A stretch of 64,000 nt of DNA from Trachythela sp. YZ-2020 (GCA_016169945.1 JADLSH010000393.1:9647501-9711500), one strand, 5' to 3'. Numbered from the stretch's first letter, positions 37,601-52,600 are shown. The notes: generated by a model not told the origin, from the letters alone. Numbers and translations are program-made.

Positions 37601-40600
37601 AAATCATATATCGGTAATGGAAGAACTACACCTATTTAGCTGTATTTTGTATAAATAAACGGTGTCGAGGGTGATTTTCTGCGCGGAGCAGAATTCGTCG
37701 TTGATTGGTGGGCATTATTGGTCGACTTTGTGTACATGTATGACCTATAGCTATATAATGATTAATGGATTCAAGAAAGAACGCAAATGGCTATCGCAAT
37801 CTTATATCAAAATATGAATCTTAAACATGAGGGGTATTCCGGAATTTCGCATGAATTAGGTAAACGCGGTCGTTGCACAATGCACGAGAATTATTCTGAC
37901 TAATAATATCATATTTATTGGCTTACACTTTGTGGCCGAGACGTGGGTCTTCTTGTTGTAAAACGGCGCCATGGTCGCCTCGTCGTTGGATTTCGTGTGA
38001 AACCTCGGGTTGTACGGAAGACGAAACGTGTCGTTTGTGGTTGTGGTGTAGGTGTTTGTTGTGCGACTGGGAAGAAGTCTGAAGATGTTGGGTTCACTCG
38101 CATTGGCTGTGTTGGAGCAATAGTTGCAGCTAAGGTCGCAACCTGACTAAAATCAATTCTGGGTGTTGGTGTCACTCGCGATTGATGATCTGCTTGGTAC
38201 TCTTCGTCTATTTCTAAAAATTTGTTTTCTGATGGCGCGTCAGCTTCGTTTTCTGATGATATATCAGCTTCGTCTTCGAAAGCATCGTAACTTTCACCAC
38301 GTGCGCAAACCAACAGAAGAACTGTCAGTAAAGTGAACAGAATAGTTTTCGAGCAAATCTTGTAGTAGACTGTCATTGTCATTAGCTGAATCACTCGTTA
38401 ATTGCAGACTTGCACGTTTGCTGACTTTTATACAGTATCATGGTCGTCATTGGAAATTTCGGACAACAATGCCAATATCACCTCTGTCGATGTGGATGAT
38501 TTAAATATTTCATCACAAAGATGCTTTGAAGTAGCTTCAGCCTTCCTTTTTCCGTTCATACATATGCCTTCTGCCAACCTCTTTCACAGGCTCTTATCTC
38601 TTGGGGAGAAAAGCCTGGGTACAAGGATGGCCTTCTGCATGCCGACTTTTCCATGCTATTATATACATGGAGTGAATTACTATACCAATACAACAGAATT
38701 TATTTACGGTGTGTCTATAGTAGATATGACTTATTAACAGCTTGTCAAACAAAGTTGCATTCATTAAGCAACGATGTCAAAACGTGCAAAGTGGTTTTAC
38801 AAAATCATGTTTATGAACAACCTTTCCACCTGCTCCCCCAACTTGTCGCCCTTGTAAGTGTTTGAGTAAAATTTGGAACTATTCCATGCAGTTAACTCGT
38901 CTCTACACCCTTTCTGGTCAGTGGAGATGTCGTGCATCTTGGCATGCAACTTGCATTGTTATTGTATTATTTTAAGAGAAGAAATATTTCGCTCTTATGA
39001 ATTCAGCGCTCCAGTATTTGATTGGACAGTTTGATTCAAAAATTACTGGAATTAATGTATACCATACACATAATCTTGACTTCAATCTTTGATATTTTTA
39101 ATCAGTCTGATCACCCTTATATGCAATCAATGTTTAATTTGTCTGTTTTTGAAAGAATTATGTGCGTGCATTGGCATTTGCTGTTCTAAATTTGGTTTGT
39201 TGAGTTCGCCGCGTGTGCTAGTCAAGTTCCATGTTTTTGCAAATATTTTATGGCAAGGCATTTATTTATGATTCTAATTTTGAATCATGTAACTGGTATT
39301 TATTGGTAACATAATATTATTGGTCATTGTGAATTAAGAAATAAATGAATTAAGCCAAAAACGTGAATATAATTTCGCCAAGGCAATTTCGACAATTAAT
39401 TTAATGTGTGTTATGTGGCTTTGATTTTCAAAACCGTATGAAAGTCATGAATAATGAAGGCTAAAGCTCAATACCTCTCGACAATTGGTAAATAATTGTG
39501 AGGGAGCTAGCCGTTTGAAAAGTTAACGATATATGTAATATGCCATGTTAATCAGGCGCAAGTGTGAGTATTGGTTTTGCTGGTTGTCCCAGACCTCAAC
39601 AAAGATGTTATTTTGATATACGTCATCAAAGAACTCGTAAGATCTATTTTAAGTATTCGCAAACATCCTGTTCTTATTATTTTCAAGTTTCTTGAAGTGG
39701 ATATGCATGCGCACTTTTTGTTCTTCAGACACAAAAAATTTCTATTATTTTCCGGAGAAATTAATGAACATATACGTATGGTTAAGATCCCCTCAACTAT
39801 ACATTCACTATGACCTTGGCTTGGACACAAAGATAATGAAAAAGTTTTTATATGACGAGAACGTATAATTGGCAATACGAGAAAAGAGATGATGTCATAA
39901 CACAATATTGCAGTCATTCATTTGCTAGAAATGAATATAGACGTTTCCATGCAAATGTAAAGTAAAGCTCTATATTATAAGCTTTCAGTTGACCATGCAT
40001 GCACTGTATGTTTTACGTTTGATCTCTCTCTATATTTAATTTACTCTGGAAATGAGGAAACTGTACATATTTCATCTTAAATATTATGGAAACCTATTTA
40101 ATATAGCTATACTATAGTTTACGATCATGCATAATTATCTTTTTCCAAATATGACGAAATGAAATAACGTGCGAGTCGTGGAGTTTTTCCCTCATTCTGT
40201 TGCTGCATGCAGATGGTGTTGTCGTAAAAAGTCAGACGACGGAGTAAAATGTGGAACATACATGATCATGGCCGCATGTGTGTGAAATCCTGTAGTGATT
40301 GACAGGTCATTTACATAACAATGAAATGCGCGGGAAAACGGGACATATGCCATATGGTAGCGAGAGAGAAAGTACCAAGTTTGTAGTCGTACGGTAAACT
40401 AAATAAATATATAAACGTAACGTGTGTGCTTAATTATTACATTGGCGACGAGGATAAATTCTCAAAATGAATGGCTTACAGCCCATGCCTTTGTTCGAAC
40501 CGAAAGCTGATCCAACGAATACAAGCGCTCGATGGACACAGTGGATTCAGCGTTTTAAAACATATTTAGTCGCTTCGAATGTGAAGGACACTGCACGTCA

Positions 40601-43600
40601 AAGAGCACTTCTGTTGTATCAAGCTGGCCCCGAAGTTCATGAGATATTTAAAACACTGCCAGAAACGGGAGACGACAAAGATTACGAAGCAGCTGTCAAG
40701 GCCCTCACGAGATATTTTGAGCCGGAAAAAAATCGCATATATCAAACATATATGTTCCGACAAGCAGCGCAGCAAGATAATGAGACTATCGATGACTTTC
40801 ACACACGTTTGAGAAGATTAGCAAAGTATTGTGAATTCGAGGACGTCGAATTTGAAATAAAAATGCAAATTGTGTGCAACGTGACATCCTCGAGACTGCG
40901 TAAGAAAGCGTTGAAAGAAAGCAATTATTCATTGAAAGATATGTTAATCGATGGTCGGAAATCTGAAACCTGTAGTGCCCAAGCCAGTGGTATGGAAGAA
41001 ACATTTAAAGATGTACAAAATAATCAAGTTGAGCGAAAACCGACTGAGTCTACATGCTATAAGTGTGGACTTGCTTACCTCATGCGGATCGCCCGTGTCC
41101 AGCCGCAAACTCCACTTGTAACTCCTGTGGCATACTTGGTCATTTCTCTAGAGTGTGTCGAAAGAAAGAATCGCGTCGTTTCTCTAAGCCACAACCGGCA
41201 CAAGAATCGCTCCGACGACGAGAACAACCAAAAGAGCCGTATAAACATAAATCAGAAACCAAGCGAAGAAATCATGCACGGGCTGTCAACAAACATCGCG
41301 ATTCATCCACGGAGACCAGTTCAGAAGACGATTATGCGTATGCTGTGGAAAACAAAGCCAAAGACGACCCAAAGACGAAAACAAACATACGGGTAAATTC
41401 GATTGAAATCAAGTTCATTGTTGACACGGGAGCCACAGTTGATGTAATCGATTCCAAGAGTACCACGAAGATATTCGCTTATGGCTCGGACAAACCACTA
41501 CCTCTTAAAGGCCAATTTCAGGCAACCTTGGAATCGAACAAATGTTATACTGTCTCGGTTATTCAGGTTGTCGAAGGTAGCTCTGGAAATCTACTTAGTG
41601 CAAAAACCGCTCAAGATTTGGCATTAATTCAATTGGTAAACAAAGTCACAGAACTTGAAACGCGACCGAAACCGGAAGTTTCTAAACCGGAAGTTTCTAC
41701 ACCGGAAACCGAGGCGGGGAATATGGAGAACACAGATGAAAGGCGGCCAGCGCCTGCATCAACGCCGAAATGCGCAGACCAAGATATCCAGAAAATTATT
41801 GATAAATATGCAACTGTTTTTGTGGGTGAAGGGAAACTGAATACTCAACAAGTCGGGTTACACATCAACGAGAACATTAAACCGGTAGTTCAGCCGCAGC
41901 GCCGGATACCATATCATATTCGCAAAGATGTATCAAAGGAGTTAAAGAAATTGCTGGAAGAAGGTATGATCGAAAGAGTCTGTGACCAACCTACACCGTG
42001 GATTTCGCCAATTGTGCACCCCAAAGAAGGACGGTGGAACACGAATCTGCGTTGATATGAGAGCAGCCAATCAAGCGATTGAGCGCGAAAGACATGTTAT
42101 GCCAACGCTCTCTGATTTCCGTGCAGAGATGAACGGGTCAAAATATTTTTCGAAAATTGACCTAAAACAGGCGTACCATCAACTAGAATTGACTGAAGAA
42201 AGTCGCTATATAACTACATTTTCGACGCACGAAGGCCTATTTTGTTACAAACGACTGAACTACGGAACGAACAGTGCACCAGAAATATTTCAGAATATTT
42301 TGCAACGCCACCTTAGTGACATTCGGGGAGTAAAGAATATCGCAGATGATATTATTGTTCATGGAAAAACACGAAAGCAACATGACGAAGCCTTAGAGAA
42401 CTGTCTGAAACGACTAGATCAACTCAACTTGAAAGCGAAACCAGAGAAGTGTAGTTTCCTACGCAAAGAGATTAAGTTTTATGGTCTAATTTTCACGGCA
42501 AATGGAACACGACCTGATCCAGCAAGAATCGACAATTTGGTCAAAGCCAGTGCACCAAAGAATGCCAGTGAAGTACGCAGTTTTGGGCCTAGCTAACACG
42601 TGCCGTGAGTATGTTCCAGAGTATGCTGAAATTACTAGGCCGTTGAGGTATCTCACAAAGAAAAGTGTCGCTTTCAATTGGAACAACACTCACCAAAGAG
42701 CTTTTGAGCAGATTAAGAAGAAACTGACAAACGCTCCTACTATGGCATACTTCGATACAGAGAAGCGAAGCTTGCTTATCGTTGATGCATCACCTTTGGG
42801 AATTTGTGCAATCTTAGCACAACGAGAGAAGTCCGGAGAGTCGTACTGTATTATCTCTTACGCCAGCAGAGCCCTGTCTCCAGTCGAAAGTCGATATTCA
42901 CAGACAGATATTGAAGGGCTGAGTCTAGTTTGGGGGATCGAACATTTCCGACTGTTCCTTCTGGGCACTGAGTTTGATGTTTATACTGATCATAAAGCCC
43001 TGGAAGCAATCTTTAACAATCCAAAATCAAAGCCCCCAGCTCGTATTGAACGCTGGATGCTACGACTGCAACCGTACAACTTCTGTGTGATTTACAAGAA
43101 AGGAACAGTTAACGAAGCCGATTATTTGAGCCGTCATCCTATCACTACTACTCAAGGAAAAACTACAATTGAAGAAATAATTTCAGATAACTATGTGAAT
43201 TACATCATTAACAATTCTATACCGAAGTCAATGACACTTCAAGAAATCAAGAAAGCCACTTTGTCAGACACCATTTTAAGGAAAGTTCTAGAATGCATGA
43301 AATCACTCAAATCAGGGAAATGGGACGAGAAGGATGTGGAACTGAAATCTTATCACATGTGCGCGGAAGAACTAACAGCAACGAAAGCAGGGGACCTTCT
43401 TCTAAAAGGGAGCAGAATTGTTATACCAAAAACGCTGCAAGACCGTGCGACGCAACTCGGACATGTGGGACACCAGGGAATAGAGAAGACGAAAGCGTTA
43501 TTACGAGAGAAAATATGGTATCCTGGAATGGATAGTAAAATTAAGACCTTCGTTGAAAACTGTGCTGCCTGTCAAGCCGTTGGTCCGGGTAGTCCACCTG

Positions 43601-46600
43601 AACCGATGAGGATAACTCCTACCGCGACAGAGCCATGGCAAAGCTTAGCACTAGATTTTTATGGTCCAATACCCCACAGTGGACAGTATTTACTTGTCGT
43701 AACCGACACCTACTCTAAGTTTCCTGAAGTGGAAATTGTGAAGTCAACGTCAGCGAAAGCCTGTATCCCGAAGTTAGACCGCATATTTGCAACTCATGGC
43801 ATTCCAAAAAAGATTAAGACTGATAATGGCCCACCCTTTAATGGGAATGATTTCAAACGATACATGGCTGCATTGGGAATCGAATGGACAACAAGCACTC
43901 CGTTATGGCCCCAAGGAAATGGTAATGCCGAGAGTGTGATGAAGCCGTTAGGAAAAGTGATAAAGACTTCTATGTTAGAGGGGAAAAATTGGAGACAAGA
44001 ACTTCAACGATTTCTGTTAAATTATCGCTCAACGCCGCATGCTACTACCAAGATACCTCCATGTGAATTACTGTTCAATCGAAAGGTGCAAGGAAGTCTA
44101 CCCGAGCTGTCAACAAAAACGATCGTGAACAAGCACCAAAGTGCCAAGGAAAACATCGAGAAAAAGAAGATCAGGAATAAGCAATACTACGATGTCAAGA
44201 AAAACACCAGAACATCCACAATTAGGGAAGGTGACATTGTTATTTGCAAACAGAAACCAACCAACAAGCTATCTCCTAGATTCAATCCCGAGCGATTGAC
44301 GATCGTCGAGAGGAAAGGAGCAACAGCTACTGCCAGAAATGACAGTCGCAGTATCACGCGTAATGTGTCTCATTTCAAAGTAGTTAAACGTGCAGAAGAA
44401 CAAAGTAGTGATGAAGAGAGACCAAACAATGTGGATGATGTACAGGGCAGAGGATTGGAAGACGACATGCAGGAAATTATAGTAGAACGTCAGCCGACAC
44501 CAAGAAGATCAACGAGGAATCAACGAACTGTAAATAGATTTGGTAACTCAATACCGTCTGGACTTATTTCATAGAACTTTAGTATTACAAACAATAACAA
44601 ACAATTCATAGTTATTCCGTTGAGTTTTTGTTTAAAAAAAAAGAGAGCGATGTAGTGATTGACAGGTCATTTACATAACAATGAAATGCGCGGGAAAACG
44701 GGACATATGCCATATGGTAGCGAGAGAGAAAGTACCAAGTTTGTAGTCGTACGGTAAACTAAATAAATATATAAACGTAACGTGTGTGCTTAATTATTAC
44801 AAATCCCAAGAACACTTTTGCCTACACAGTATGGCATGCAACATGTCTTTATTATTCGTTAGATTATGCTTCGTTTCCATTCATGCACAATTGAAAAAAA
44901 ACATTAATTTTGAGGGTTTGCATGTTATTGGGTGATGCTGCATGTTAAAATTGCTTGCAATATCCGAAGTGGTTGTGCAAAAACTTATGCCAAATATTTT
45001 CGAGAACGGGAACTAACCTTCAGTGACCAAGAGAGCCATAGATATTCAAAAACAAGTTAAAATGTGGCAATTATATAATATCGTTGTGTATGTAAGTTGG
45101 TGAGATTTTGTTGGTTCAAAATGACTAATACTTGCATGGTCCTATGTATTGTTGATTAAAATTACCTATATGCATGGGTTATTGGGATTGTTGTAACTTT
45201 TGTCAAAGATTAATATATCGATCAGTTTAGCGAGAAGTTGATCAAAGGTAGACATGTGACATGAATGGTGTGTTTTGATTGAGTCTTTACCTTATTTAAA
45301 TACAAGAAACTGATTAAAAAGTTGTAAATCAAAAATGGACATGTGTTAAGTGTTTACACACTTAAAAACGGACATCCTTCTTGGCGTTGCTCTAAGAACC
45401 TTAGAATAATGCCGATAGTTAATAACTATTTCTTTGACCTGCATCTTAGTACGAAAACAGCTTATATTTAGTTAATAAGCAAATTTGTATTCATGAGATT
45501 CTTAAATCTGATTGGTTACATGGTGAATATCATGTGCTAGTAGCGACCGTAGAAATTGAGTTGTCTTTGAATTTTTCTTATTAAGCCGTTTATTTTTTAA
45601 ATAGGCGTTCTGAAACGTCATAATACTATTAAGCTGATTCACTAAGTAAAAGTGTACCATATATAGATGAATCAATCGATTTGATTTGAATGATTTCTGA
45701 TTGTTCGGTGCACTTATCAAGTATAGAGTTTCCTTGGTGTGGACATTACTTACGAAGTACAAAGTCCATTATACTGAGAATTATAAGCTAGTTCAAGCGT
45801 TAAATTTATAATATATCCTGATTCTTAAGACTGTATTCTGCATGGTAGTGCGATTCTCTGCCTACTGTACATTATTATAATACGTGTGGAAATCCAAAAC
45901 CTGCGTGGCTTTCCATATAGATGTCCCGAAATGACGTCACAATGCACAGTTTTACGTTAACTTTAATATTATTGATTGGGCGTTAGGTTACGATTAGGGT
46001 AAGATTTGGAATTAGGATTGCATAAGAATTAGGAATAGTTTCATCATCATCATCGTTCGGGCTGGTTGCCCGGACCAAATCCACTCTCCTTCTCCAATCG
46101 TTCCGATCTTCCATAGGGTTAAGTCAATCGACAATATTGTAACATAATTGTAAAGATTTCACATATTAATAATTTTAACTTATAATTTTAACAAACTTTG
46201 TAAATACATTCTGAAAAGCCCTAGTGGGAGCATGTATAATCATAATAATAATAATAATAATAATTTGTATTCCGATATCTCGAGTGAGTTAGTGATGGAA
46301 TGTATGTCTTTCAAGGTCGCCCAACTTGAGAGTGCCCATGACTTGGCATTCATATAGCAGGAGATGACACACGAGCTCGTCTTTGCTTCGGCAGCAGTGT
46401 CCGTCATATCTAGTCCTTCGCTCTCTGATGATTGCAGATATGTTCGGGATATATGCAGCTCTTCTTTCGTCGGATGTTGTTGCCAGGATTTGTTGAGCAC
46501 GCGGCACGCAGCATTCGTGTGTATGTTCCGTCAAGATTGTTTTCGAGATTTCTCGTCCGATGTCCACGCTGAGGAACCATACAGAAGTACCGATTCTACT

Positions 46601-49600
46601 ATGGCTCTGAAAATTTCCTTTTCATATTTATAGGCAGGGAAGACTTCCATATTGTCCTTAACTTGTCGAGCGCAATCTATAGATACCGATTAATATATCG
46701 TTTACAGTGGAGGAGATATCACTTCCCAGATACGTAAACCGATCGACTTTCTTCCGAGGTGTAGGCTACCAAGCAGATGAATTCAGTTTTTGCAGCGTTT
46801 ACGTATAGAGAACAATCCCCGATGCTGCCTTTTCTAGTAGAGTAGAATAGAGTTCGAATGTATAATAGTCTAATTTCTGAGACGAACTAGCCAGCTCTGC
46901 GTCTTTCTTTGCGTGTGTTTCTTTTGTTACAGTTTCGTTGCATGCTTTAAGAAACTGTTTATTTAGAAACCTAATTCTTAATTAAACACTCTGGCTTTCT
47001 ATTCAATTGTACCAAAGATTGAAGTTTTATTATTGTGGTACTGGCGAGCAAAATGACATATAGGCAAAAAGTGTGGATACGAATATCAAAGGTTCCGATG
47101 CGAATTTGATACCTGTATATCTCTATTTGCGGCAGTATATACTTAACCAATTGTTATATAAAAATAATAAAGAAGAAATATTACAAACAGTGTAAAGAAC
47201 AGGTTTATTTATTGGTATTTTGCTAAGTATAAACTGATAAGGCATACAATAACATGTTAAGACAACGAAAGTTTCTACAAGTTACTAGTAAGTATAGTCA
47301 GATAATATAGGATTATTTAGCGAGACATCTTCCATGTCCATGGCAGCTGATATACCTGTACCGTGTTCTGTATCGACATACACAATCCAACGCGTGTTGA
47401 TAACAGATCCAATCAGGAACATTAGATCTACGACATCGAGCGTATGCTTTGCAACATAATTGACAACCACGGTGGATAGGTAGAACACAAACATAACCTC
47501 GGTTGAAGAAACTTCGTCTGTGCACCACACACGTTTTATCACAGTCAAATGGACAATCCTAAAAATATATGAATATGTAAAGATTTTTAATAAAGCACCC
47601 TCGCTTGATGTAAGCAGTAGCAATAACATGAGTTCCACTCTAATGAAAAAGTCATCAATTCAGTTTCGGTCCTAATAATTTTGAAAGAGACCATGATGAT
47701 GACTGTCCGCTCCTCGATCTGAAAATATTAACCTCTTTAAAATATACAAATGAGCTGCTGGGTTTGTGTAGGTTCAGTTGTCTAACCTTGTGTAGGTTGT
47801 TAACCCAAATCGTTGGCAAATAATGGAGGCAAAAATCGTATATCGGTAATGGAAGAACTACACGTATTTAGCTGTATTTTGTATAAATAAACGGTGTCGA
47901 GGGTGATTTTCTGCGCGGAGCAGAATTCGTCGTTGATTGGTGGGCATTATTGGTCGACTTTGTGTACATGTATGACACAAAGACCTATAGCTATATAATG
48001 ATTAATGGATTCAAGAAAGAACGCAAATGGCTATCGCAATCTTATATCAAAATATGAATCTTCAACATGAGGGGTATTCCGGAATTTCGCATGAATTAGG
48101 TAAACGCGGTCGTTGCACAATGCACGAGAATTATTCTGACTAATAATATCATATTTATTGGCTTACACTTTGTGGCCGAGACGTAGGTCTTCTTGTTGTA
48201 AAACGGCGCCATGGTCGCCTCGTCGTTGGATTTCGTGTGAAACCTCGGGTTGTTTGTGGTTGTGGTGTAGGTGTTTGTTGTACGACTGGGAAGAAGTCTG
48301 ACGATGTTGCGTTCACTCGCATTGGCTGTGTTGGAGCAATAGTTGCAGCTAAGGTCGCAACCTGACTAAAATCAATTCTGGGTGTTGGTGTCACTCGCAG
48401 TTGATGATCTGCTTGGTACTCTTCGTCTATTTCTAAAAATTTGTTTTCTGATGGCGCGTCAGCTTCGTTTTCTGATGATATATCAGCTTCGTCTTCGAAA
48501 ACATCGTAACTTTCACCACGTGCGCAAACCAACAGAAGAACTGTCAGTAAAGTGAACAGAATAGTTTTCGAGCAAATCTTGTAGTAGACTGTCATTGTCA
48601 TTGTCATTAGCTGAATCACTCGTTAACTGCAGACCTGCACGTTTGCTGTCTTTTATACAGTATCATGGTCGTCATTGGAAATTTCGGACAACAATGCCAA
48701 TATCATCTCTGTCGATGTGGATGATTTCAATATTTCATCACAAAGATGCTTTGAAGTAGCTTCAGCCTTCCTTTTCCGTTCATATATGTGCCTTCTGCAT
48801 GTCGACTTTTCCATGCTATTATATACATGAAGTGAATTACTATACCAATGCAACAGAATTTGTTTACAGTGTGTCTATAGTAGATATGACTTATTAACAG
48901 CTTGTCAAACAAAGTTGCATTCATTAAGCAACGAAGTGTTTGAGTAAAATTTGGGAACCATTCCATGCAGTTAACTCGTCTCTGCACCCTTTGTGGTCAG
49001 TGGAGATGTCGTGCATATTGGCATGCAACTTGCATTGTTATTGTATTATTTTAAGAACTGATTAAGTCATCACTACTTTCAGAAGAAATATTTCGCTCTT
49101 ATGAATTCAGCGCTTCAGTATTTGATTGGACAGTTTGATTCAAAAATTACTGGAATTAATGTATACCATACACATAATCTTGACTTCAATCTTTGATATT
49201 TTTAATCAGTCTGATCACCCTTATATGCAATCAATGTTTAATTTGTCTGTTTTTGAAAGAATTATGTGCGTGCATTCAGGGGCGCCGGAGCCACGGGGGC
49301 AGCGGGGTCAGCTTCCCCCGCTGCCCTTATAGTACGGGGGCACGCGGGGGCAACAGGTTGCCCTTTTTCTTAACAATAAAGTGCATTGTAATGAATAAAT
49401 TATTATTATTGTGACCGGACTAGCCCTCATAGGTTTATATTAACTGGAAATATACAGTTCCTATATAGGTTTACACAAACTGGAAATCTGGATGTGTGAT
49501 TTATATGTGTATAGTCTGAAAAATGTGTAGACTTTCAACCTTTTGTGTATTTTATATTGCGTTTTATAATATTCAGAATTACGTAAAATCTCCACTCAAA

Positions 49601-52600
49601 ATGCAGGAAAATGGCATTTCAGAGAGTGTAGATTTAAAAATTTTCCGGGGGAGGATATCCCCGGACCCCCCTACAAATTTCTCGCGCCTTTGGCGCTCGT
49701 GCCCTTTTCATGGGGCTGCCCCCGCCGCTTCGGCTACCTTCCGGCGCCCCTGCGTGCATTGGCATTTGCTGTTCTAAATTTGGTTTGTTGAGTTCGCCGC
49801 GTGTGCTAGTCAAGTTCCATGTTTTTGCAAATATTTTATGGCAAGGCATTTATTTATGATTCTAATTTTGAATCATCTAGCTGGTATTTATTGGTAACAT
49901 AATATTATTGGTCATTGTGAATTAAGAAATAAATAGTGAATTAAGCCAAAAACGTGAATATAATTTCGCCAAGGCCTCTCGACAATTAATTTAATGTGTG
50001 TTATGTGGCTTTGATTTTCAAAACCGTATGAAAGTCATGAATAATGAAGGCTAAAGCTCAAGACCTCTCGACAATTGGTAAATAAATGAATACAAGTGAA
50101 GGGGATTAGTGTATGAAAAGTTGAGAATATACTAATTGTGAGGGAGCTAGCCGTTTGAAAAGTTAACGATATATGTAATATGCCATGTTAATCAGGCGCA
50201 AATGTGAGTATTGGTTTTGCTGGTTGTCCCAGACCTCAACAAAGATGTTATTTTGATATACGTCATCAAAGAACTCGTAAGATATATTTTAAGTGTTCGC
50301 AAACATCCTGTTCTTATTATTTTCAAGTTTCTTGAAGTGGATATGCATGCGCACTTTTTCTTCTTCAGACACAAAGAAATTTCTGTTATTTTCCGGAGAA
50401 ATTAATGAACATATACGTATGGTTAAGATCCCCTCACCTATACATTCACTATTACCTGGGCTTGGACACAAAGATAATGAAAAAGTTTTTATATAACGAG
50501 AACGTATAATTGGCAATACGAGAAAAGAGATGATGTCATAACACAATATTGCAGTCATTCATTTGCTAGAAATGAATATAGACGTTTCCATGCAAATGTA
50601 AAGTATAGCTCTATATTATAAGCTTTCAGTTGACCATGCATGCACTGTATGTTTTACGTTTGATCTCTCTCTATATTTAATTTACTCTGGAAATGAGGAA
50701 ACTGTTCATATTTCATCTTAAATATTATGGAAACCTATTTAATATAGGCAGCTATACTATAGTTTACGATCATACATAATTATCTTTTTCCAAATATGAC
50801 GAAATGAAATAACGTGCGAGTCGTGGAGTTTTTCCCTCATTCTGTTGCTGCATGCAGATGGTGTTGTCGTAAAAAGTCAGACGACGGAGTAAAATGTGGA
50901 ACATACATGATCATGGCCGCATGTGTGTGAAATCCCAAGAACACTTTTGCCTACACAGTATGGCATGCAACATGTCTTTATTATTCGATAGATTATGCTT
51001 CGTTTCCATTCATGCACAATTGAAAAAAAACATTAATTTTGAGGGTTTGCATGTTATTGGGTGATGCTGCATGTTAAAATTGCTTGAATTAATATCCGAA
51101 AATAAGTGGTTGTGCAAAAACTGATGCCAAATATTTTCGAGAACGGGAACTAACCTTCAAGTGACCAAGAGAGCTATAGATATTCAAAAACAAGTTAAAA
51201 TATGGCAATTATATAATATTATCGTTGTGTATATGTTGGTGAGATTTTGTTGGTTCAAAATGACTAATATACTTGCATGGTCCTATGTATTGTTGATTAA
51301 AATTACCTATATGGGTTATTGGGATTGTTGTAACTTTTGTCAAAGATTAATATATCGATCAGTTTAGCGAGAAGTTGATCAAAGGTAGACATGTGACATG
51401 AATTGTGTGTTTTGATTGAGTCTTTACCTTATTTAAATACAAGAAACTGATTAAAAAGTTGTAAATCAAAAATGGACATGTGTTAAGTGTCTACTCTATC
51501 CACACTTAAAAACGGACATCCTTCTTGGCGTTGCTCTAAGAACCTTAGAATAATGCCGATAGTTAATAACTATTTCTTTGACCTGCATCTTAGTACGAAA
51601 ACAGCTTATATTTAGTTAATATCTGCGAGACCAAAGACTACTTAATATCCGCGTTCGCCAACTACGGCCAAATTATCCTCGATAACCATACTTACCAATT
51701 TGGAAGGTTAGGTGCAAGCTGTTGACCGAGGTGGCCTGGGAACTAGCGGTGGTACTTGGATTAAGGAGAGATCCATGCAAATGCAATCTTGAACTGCCAA
51801 CCAAGGAGATGCTGCAAGCATCACCCATCCAAGTACGACGCTCGGGGGGAACACTATGATATTAAATGACTAAATAAACAGAGCTATCGGAGGATACATC
51901 ACGATAGTTAGCTGAGAAAACTCTAACCGCCATAAACCGTACTATGGGAGGATACATCGCCATAGGTAGCTGAAAAAACTCTAAGCGCCATAAAACCGTA
52001 CTATGGGAGGATACATCACCATAGGAAGCTGAAAAACTCAAAGCGCCATAAAACCGTACTATGGGAGGATACATCACCATAGGAAGCTGAAAAACTCCAA
52101 GCGCCATAAAACCGTACTATGGGAGGATACATCACCATAGGAAGCTGAAAAACTCAAGCGCCATAAAACCGTACTATGGGAGGATACATCACCATAGGAA
52201 GCTGAAAACTCCAAGCGCCATAAAACCGTACTATGGGAGGATACATCACCATAGGAAGCTGAAAACTCCAAGCGCCATAAAACCGTACTATGGGAGGATA
52301 CATCACCATAGGAAGCTGAAAAACTCCAAGCGCAATAAAACCGTACTATGGGAGGATACATCACCATAGGAAGCTGAAAAACTCCAAGCGCCATAAAACC
52401 GTACTATGGGAGGATACATCACCATAGGAAGCTGAAAAACTCCAAGCGCCATAAAACCGTACTATGGGAGGATACATCACCATAGGTAGCTGAAAAACTC
52501 CAAGCGCCATAAAACCGTACTATGGGAGGATACATCACCATAGGAAGCTGAAAAACTCAAAGCGCCATAAAACCGTACTATGGGAGGATACATCACCATA

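Larger units (their letters stand above)
40291..44801 (+). mobile_element. Ty3/Gypsy LTR retrotransposon
   Basis: Two 151-bp LTRs, no difference seen by eye, flank gag and pol in the order protease, reverse transcriptase, RNase H, integrase. A 5-bp target duplication, aatcc, lies at 40286-40290 and 44802-44806. The uninterrupted sequence gaaatcccaagaac exists in units A (about 34396) and C (about 50930). Sequence after the 5' LTR is ttggcgacgaggat, the likely primer site; a purine run (aaaaaaaagagagcg) precedes the 3' LTR. Three frame changes break the coding region. Confidence 0.93.
36893..47175 (+). repeat. Direct triplication, unit B (10.3 kb including a Gypsy insertion)
   Basis: Same start as unit A. 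Without the LTR element and its target duplication it is about 5.8 kb. It keeps the Cys-rich exon and the secreted-protein gene. Confidence 0.9.

Noticed and set aside
51862..52394. Repetitive minus-strand frames of 81 and 106 codons
   Set aside because: They are translations of the 58-bp minisatellite; phase is broken by one-base slips between units.
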